Under the pieces are notes generated by a model. It worked only from the letters and a program-made list of their open reading frames with translations. It made no database searches and was not told the origin of the DNA. A stretch of DNA of 64,000 bases from the NCBI GenBank assembly GCA_002812745.2, contig NCSJ02000189.1, positions 1 to 64,000 of the forward strand, written 5' to 3'. Positions within the stretch are counted from its first letter, which is position 1. Every line of letters begins with the position of its first letter. Position numbers and translations under genes: made by a program. Shown in pieces: positions 60,608 through 64,000 of this stretch. This stretch comes from Scytalidium lignicola. Taxonomy: Eukaryota; Ascomycota; Leotiomycetes.

Positions 60608-61672
60608 ATGTCAAGAGCAATTGATAAGGATATTGCTGCATCAGCTAATACTGGCGATACTCAGTCTATCTACGATGATATTGTTCGTGCGCTGAATAAC
60701 TACGTGTCTTGTGGCATCCTTGAAATAGAGCTGTTGGGGAAAAGTCATGAGCTTCCCGAAGGCTTAAACATCCTCCATGAAGAAAATAGTATTGCCATTC
60801 CAAAGATGAATCTTGTGAAGGCATTTACTGTTGCCAGACGCTTATTCTTTGAGTGCGTGAAGGACTCATCAATTACCAGGCACCAAGATCTCCAGGATTC
60901 CTCCGCAGTTATCCTCCTCATGGACCCGGAATATCTCACGGCTGCAAATGCACGGAAGAAACTTATTCAGATATGCCGGTCTGACTCCAATGCCAATGTC
61001 GAAGAGGTCCTAGACAGAGAGATAATATTCACGGATAGTTTACTTACCTCACCTCTCCACCGTCACTCGAAATCGCCAACGTTATGGGATCACCGTCGTT
61101 GGTTACAAGAGACACGACAGTCTACTAGCATCCCGATTAACATACAGCAGGACTTGAGAACTACCGTGCTAGTATCAGCAGAGCGACACCCTCGAAATTA
61201 TTACGCATGGTCTCATATGCGATGGCTTATCAAGACTTGTGCTACACGGGATGGATATGAGGCTGGGAGCCAAGGTGCCGAATTTAGCGATGCTGCTCAG
61301 ATCAGGCATTTAGATATCTTGATGACCGTCAAAGAATGGTGTCTCAGGCACCCATCCGATATCTCTGGATGGTCGTTTCTGCAGTTTTGTTTACTTTTAA
61401 AAGGATTGCCGCCCGAGCCACCAATAATCTCGGTTATCTTCAATGAAGTCATCGATTTGACCGTGTCGTTAAAATGGACAGACGAATCAGTCTGGGTATT
61501 TCTCAGGACCATTGCAGCTTCAAGCCAAGCCTTGCATGAAGACAGAATGAAATTCCTGAAGATTACAGCCCTGCTAGAAACTTCCAATGTTAAAACGAAA
61601 TCAGTCATGCAATCTGCAAATGGATGGTGCATTAGATATCAACAGGAGATTCAACAGCGAATAGGGAGCTAG
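60608..61672 (+). CDS. Prenyltransferase alpha-repeat (PPTA) protein, PTAR1-like
   Basis: A single exon gives 354 residues from the ATG at 60608 (MSRAIDKDIAASANTGDT). An open stretch upstream to about 60545 has no ATG, so I do not use it. Protein prenyltransferase alpha-subunit repeats are visible. One is SPTLWDHRRWLQETRQS (about 155), another HPRNYYAWSHMRWLIKTC (about 197), and a weaker one is HPSDISGWSFLQFCLLL (about 250). These repeats normally form the helical crescent that wraps a beta subunit. The spacing and the long N-terminal region resemble PTAR1/ECM9-like proteins more than RAM2 or BET4, so prenyltransferase activity is uncertain. There is no membrane helix or signal peptide. Confidence 0.87.
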   Translation: MSRAIDKDIAASANTGDTQSIYDDIVRALNNYVSCGILEIELLGKSHELPEGLNILHEENSIAIPKMNLVKAFTVARRLFFECVKDSSITRHQDLQDSSAVILLMDPEYLTAANARKKLIQICRSDSNANVEEVLDREIIFTDSLLTSPLHRHSKSPTLWDHRRWLQETRQSTSIPINIQQDLRTTVLVSAERHPRNYYAWSHMRWLIKTCATRDGYEAGSQGAEFSDAAQIRHLDILMTVKEWCLRHPSDISGWSFLQFCLLLKGLPPEPPIISVIFNEVIDLTVSLKWTDESVWVFLRTIAASSQALHEDRMKFLKITALLETSNVKTKSVMQSANGWCIRYQQEIQQRIGS

Positions 61673-63574
61673 TGTGATGAGGACCGATTTTCGAGAAAAT
61701 GTCAAAATGTTATGGCGTACAACCCACTTCATGCCATGGGTTTCGTACTTTTCATGCAGAGAATCCAAAAACCAGACAAAGGGTTACTGTCTTACTTGAT
61801 CAAAAACATCCTTTTACAAAGAGATGACCGTGTCTGAGGAGAACCAAGAGAGTTGGCTCAGAAATTGAAACCGGACGAATATGGCAATCTACTACCCAGC
61901 CACCGGAAACGGTCTGAAACGACGATGGAGATAAACAGACGTGGGATCAGCCGCCACGGTTCAATTTGGGTAAATTCTGGATCTAGAATGCGCCAACTAG
62001 AGCCACATTTTAACGAATGTCGCGCACCTGTCGGCCGTATGGGGAAAAGACACTGCAGTGCAACCACACATCTAACCCTCGATGGCCAATCTACAGCACA
62101 ACACCGTAGCAGCGACTCGGCTTTATGCAGGCCTCTTTCGCAGTCCCATGTTTTGACGATCCTCACTTTGGCCGATGCAGGTGGCTCAAAATGGGGAAGA
62201 TCTATCAGGACGAATGAAAACCCTACTGTGGTATGAAATCCAGTTGTTTCAGCAAATATGGTAGTGGGTTGAAACATGTGATATAATGAATATGGTTCGG
62301 AAGCGTCGGCTGGGGCGTAGGGGCGACAAAGAGTGCTACTTTTTACAGTACAAAGGCGGTCAGCACAAGTTCATCCCACAGCACTGGCGGAAGCCAGATT
62401 GACCAGGGTAACAGACGTGACAGATAAGGTCGTTTCCTTGATGTTTCTCGTGTCATAGAGCGAAGACCAAGACAGGACTCCTGTGGCGTACACACAGACG
62501 CTAGAAGGTTACCGTAAAGTCTCTCACAATTTGCAGCAACAACCTGCCATTGGCTGAAGTTGCTTAGCTGATGGAAGTTCCTGGGCGGCTGTGGGCTGTG
62601 TACGGCTAGCTCCCTAGTCCACCAGGCTCAGCCAATGGGCTCCAAGATTTTTAAGGCGCTATTCCACATTGATGACTAGCTTGTCCCCATAATGTGAGTA
62701 GTTCGGCCGCTTCGAGTGAACTTGGCCCGTGGAGGTCGGGACATTATCAGAACCCAAGGGCGAACACAGTACGCAAGAGCCACTTGGTCTCTCCTTTTTG
62801 TCTCCCACGGCCTCTCGATGGCTCTCTTTAGGGTTGCAATGGCCATGGTCCACGATACTACCCATGCTGGGCCCAAGGCCTGCACTTGCCCCAATGCGCA
62901 CAGAACGTTGGATCTATGCGCCAAAACCTGGTCAGTGGTCGCCAACGTACAGTAGCTCTGGTCTCTCGTCTATTCCTGCTTGAGCAGGTGGGAATCTGAT
63001 AGATAGTGCTTCAGTACAACCTCCTCTCCTTCTTCTCTCCTCTCCTCTTTACCTCCGCCATTCTTTATCCACCTCCTCTCCTCCCCCCGACCTTCTCCTC
63101 ATCCTCACGGTCGGTCGCTGTCCTGTTTTCCTTTGAGAAAAGGTTGGACCACTCGCTCCACCAGCCGTCTGTACTTTTGCTATAGAACACTCCAGACCGT
63201 CGATGCCCGAGGCCGCCGACGACATTTCCTCAGTTGGACTCTCTTTGTAATTGATAGATGCCAACATCGAACGTTCTACTGTCTTTGAGTTGCTCGCCTG
63301 AACTGTCTTTAAATAATAATCTATAATTGTATCAAAGAGTCAGGTACTCTCGCTCACGTCGGCCGATCCACTAGGACACCATTCGACCGTTTTCTCTTCG
63401 ATTCAAATGACCTTTGTTTTCTTTCATTGAGTGTTTTTTGGCACGCATATTTCACCTTAAAAACCGGCTGGCACCTTCCAAAACATTTCTCCTGGCCATC
63501 CTTGGCCTTCCCAAATCAAACAAATGCCAAATTACCACATCTGTTAAGACTTCTCGACACTCAATCTGTTGATC
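61673..63574. other. Intergenic region and long 5' leader of the last gene
   Basis: About 1.9 kb. The left part is the 3' flank of the prenyltransferase-repeat gene. The GC-richer middle (62650-62990) has open frames in several phases at once, which argues against any one being real. From about 63020 to 63170 the plus strand is very pyrimidine-rich (CTCCTCTCC runs), typical of a fungal promoter or leader for the plus-strand gene at 63575. Confidence 0.5.
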
Positions 63575-64000
63575 ATGAAGGGAGGCTTAGTTATTACGGC
63601 CCTATTGCCCATTGCTTCATCTTTCTTTATTTGGGACCCGCCAGTGTTGTGCAACGGGGATCATACGTGCCATCAATCAAAGAGGTCGATTGAAAGTGCC
63701 GTCCAAACTCGTTCTGATGGAGATGGTTCTTTGACTGTGCCTATAATTCAGAAACTTCCAGCGGTAAGATACACGCTTATGTGTCTCTCTTCCATGACTT
63801 CTAATATCCAGATTTAGGGTGCAACGCTTCTCCATGAAGTCCATAATGCTCAAGTTCGTGGCCTAGCTGACCGGCTCAGAAAGAAATATGCGGATCGTCC
63901 AACCAGAGTACAGGCTGAGACTCCAGAAGAGAGAGACTTGTCAGAGAGGGCGAATACCTACTCAATTAACACGGCTGCTGCACCCAGTCAAACTAACAGT
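63575..64000 (+). CDS. Secreted protein, N-terminal part only (window edge)
   Basis: Exon 1 is 63575-63763. A 54-nt intron (GTAAGA...ATTTAG) leads to exon 2 from 63818, which is still open at the last base. The 124 visible residues start MKGGLVITALLPIASSFFI, a good signal peptide. Two cysteines follow (LCNGDHTC), then a dibasic QSKR/S site, as in Kex2-processed secreted proteins. The next part is charged and helical (LLHEVHNAQVRGLADRLRKK). Because the gene is cut by the window, the family cannot be assigned. Confidence 0.75.

Noticed and set aside
62659..62983. Several overlapping open frames on both strands
   Set aside because: Being open in many phases at once reflects locally higher GC, not coding; no domain.
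1..64000. CRISPR array, insertion sequence, prophage or biosynthetic gene cluster
   Set aside because: No spaced direct repeats, transposase, phage or synthase genes are visible; the window is ordinary fungal nuclear DNA.

Overview
The window reads as nuclear DNA of a filamentous ascomycete (Pezizomycotina). The composition and gene set fit a Leotiomycete, but that placement is inference. Genes are interrupted by introns of about 50-170 nt with GTRNGT donors and CTAAC/CTTAC-type branch sites. The products are standard eukaryotic housekeeping proteins: RPS23/uS12, TAF13, the dynactin actin-related protein ARP1, GET1, a RUD3-type golgin and SOG2. There is no bacterial operon layout and no ribosomal RNA, and I found no convincing tRNA. 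Isolated N symbols beside homopolymers show a draft assembly.

Layout. 1-8.2 kb is gene-poor, AT-rich DNA holding one small cysteine-rich zinc-ribbon gene (6575-6953, minus). 8.2-10.1 kb is an FHA-domain protein with a hydrophobic C-terminal tail (minus). 13.8-19.3 kb is a 1790-residue disordered, Arg/Ser-rich protein of unknown function (plus). 20.4-21.1 kb is a doubtful GPI-anchored-type protein. 23.2-25.5 kb is a Tcp11/SOK1-family protein (minus). 25.5-29.0 kb is empty. 29.0-45.6 kb is a dense block: ARP1 (minus), an EamA transporter (minus), TAF13 overlapped by a 324-codon reading frame (both minus), a 270-residue coiled-coil protein (minus), RPS23 (plus), a RecQ helicase (minus), SOG2 (plus) and a SUR7-family membrane protein (minus). 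47.1-51.4 kb has a secreted PLC-like phosphodiesterase (plus) converging on a PNGase A-like membrane glycoprotein (minus). 51.4-55.3 kb is again gene-free and AT-rich. 55.3-61.7 kb has the RUD3-like golgin (plus), a multi-pass membrane protein (minus), GET1 (minus) and a prenyltransferase-alpha-repeat protein (plus). The window ends inside a secreted-protein gene (63575 onward, plus).

Neighbouring genes do not form a pathway cluster; there is no secondary-metabolite, CRISPR-like or mobile-element cassette. Several genes touch the secretory and membrane system (GET1, RUD3, SUR7, PLC-like, PNGase A-like) and polarity (SOG2, ARP1), which I regard as coincidental. The most unusual points are the two overlapping reading frames at TAF13, a probable GC-AG intron in the RecQ gene, the 88-residue DnaJ-type zinc-ribbon protein that simple ORF scanning misses, and recurrent GTAC-rich palindromes in intergenic DNA. 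All exon borders were placed by eye from splice signals and reading-frame continuity.
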